Part shown: positions 5,887 through 6,620 of the stretch, piece after piece
Position numbering within the stretch: the first letter of the stretch is position 1
Layout of the letters: each line of letters starts with the position of its first letter
NCBI GenBank assembly: GCA_021816565.1
Contig: JAKAXN010000253.1
Span: forward strand, 1 to 6,620
Origin: Actinomycetes bacterium
GTDB lineage: Bacteria > Actinomycetota > Acidimicrobiia > Acidimicrobiales > Palsa-688
Length of the DNA stretch: 6,620 bases
Reading direction: 5' to 3'
Program-made: the position numbers and the translations under genes
The notes under the pieces: model-generated
The model's database searches: none
Told to the model about the DNA's origin: nothing
Seen by the model: the letters and a program-made list of their open reading frames with translations, nothing else

Positions 5887-6620
5887 ATGAGCGAGTTCGA
5901 CTTCTCGGGGGCGGTGGCGGTGGTCACCGGCGGCGCAGGCGGCATCGGGCGGGCGCTGGCGTCGCGCCTCGCTGGTGAGGGCTGCCGGGTGGCCGTGGTC
6001 GACCTCGACGCCAAGGCCGCGGCCGGGGCCGCGGCGGAGCTGCCCGGGGCCATCGGCCTGGGCGCCGACGTCGGGGACCGGGCCGCGGTGCGGGGCATGG
6101 TGGAGGAGGTGGAGAGCCGGCTCGGGCCGATCGACATCTACTGCTCGAACGCCGGTATCGCCACCGGGGGTGGCCTCGGCGAGGACGACGCCTGGGACCT
6201 GAGCTGGCGGGTGCACGCCATGGCCCACGTGCACGCCGCCCGGGCGGTGGTCCCGGGCATGACCGACCGGGGGCGGGGCGCCGTGGTGATCACCGCCTCA
6301 GCGGCCGGGCTGCTGATGATGATGCAGTCGGCCCCCTACACGGTGACAAAGCACGCGTCGGTTGCCATCGCCGAGTGGCTGTCGGTCAACTACGGGGGCC
6401 GCGGGGTGCAATTCCACTGCCTGTGCCCCCAGGGGGTCCGGACCCCCATGGTGACCGGCGGGGACGCCACCAGCCAGGCCGAGCTGGAGGCCAGCGGGCA
6501 GATACTGGAGCCGTCGGTGGTGGCCGACGAGGTGCTGGCGGCGATCCGGGCCGACCGGTTCCTCATCCTGCCCCACCCGCAGGTCGCCACCTACGAGCAG
6601 GCCAAGGTCGCCGACCGGGA
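5887..6620 (+). CDS. Short-chain dehydrogenase/reductase (SDR), 3' end beyond the window
   Basis: The 244 visible residues form a classical SDR, a Rossmann-fold NAD(P)-dependent oxidoreductase. The cofactor loop is TGGAGGIG (14-21). Asp39 at the end of the second strand (VAVVDLD) favours NAD(H) over NADP(H). Further landmarks are D61-V62, NAG (88-90), the catalytic Ser138 (ITASAAG), Tyr151 and Lys155 in YTVTK, and PQGVRTPM (181-188). The tetrad Asn expected before the active-site helix is replaced by His110 (WRVHAMAH). No signal peptide is visible. ATG 5887 has AGGG nine bases upstream and begins directly before the first strand, so the start is secure. The gene follows the methyltransferase by 21 nt. 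Family members are usually 250-270 residues, so little is missing. The substrate is unknown. Confidence 0.9.
   Translation, partial: MSEFDFSGAVAVVTGGAGGIGRALASRLAGEGCRVAVVDLDAKAAAGAAAELPGAIGLGADVGDRAAVRGMVEEVESRLGPIDIYCSNAGIATGGGLGEDDAWDLSWRVHAMAHVHAARAVVPGMTDRGRGAVVITASAAGLLMMMQSAPYTVTKHASVAIAEWLSVNYGGRGVQFHCLCPQGVRTPMVTGGDATSQAELEASGQILEPSVVADEVLAAIRADRFLILPHPQVATYEQAKVADR

Overview
The window reads as a piece of a very GC-rich (about three quarters G+C) actinobacterial chromosome. Two genes point to Actinomycetota: a SepH (DUF3071) cell-division protein and a PimB'-like mannosyltransferase next to a small SRPBCC protein, a neighbourhood also known from mycobacteria. A queuosine-pathway gene (queG) is less typical of classical actinomycetes, so a deep-branching class such as Acidimicrobiia is my best guess. 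That placement is inference only.

All supported genes lie on the + strand and are tightly packed. Positions 1-89 may hold the last codons of an upstream gene whose TGA overlaps the sepH GTG start. sepH (86-2212) has a conserved N-terminal domain and a disordered tail of about 460 residues rich in Ala, Pro, Lys, Arg and Thr, with a nearly perfect 45-nt x 3 tandem repeat. queG (2209-3327) starts on TTG overlapping the sepH stop, and the pimB'-like gene (3324-4466) starts on GTG overlapping the queG stop. These three look translationally coupled. After an 81-nt gap comes an SRPBCC protein with a near-consensus Shine-Dalgarno (4548-5033). Next is a SpoU/TrmH-type RNA 2'-O-methyltransferase (5158-5865, with a coding-like extension back to about 5065), then a short-chain dehydrogenase cut off by the window end (5887-6620).

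Functionally this is a mixed housekeeping cluster: septation (SepH), tRNA wobble modification (QueG), phosphatidylinositol mannoside lipid synthesis (PimB'), a probable lipid or hydrophobic-ligand binding protein (SRPBCC), RNA methylation (TrmH-like) and an NAD-type oxidoreductase. I see no mobile element, CRISPR array, phage gene, tRNA or rRNA, and no convincing new defence or biosynthetic system. The most unusual points are the missing canonical start codon for the conserved N-terminus of the methyltransferase, a 13-bp bulged hairpin at exactly that place, the histone-H1-like repeat tail of SepH, and an Asn-to-His change in the SDR catalytic tetrad.
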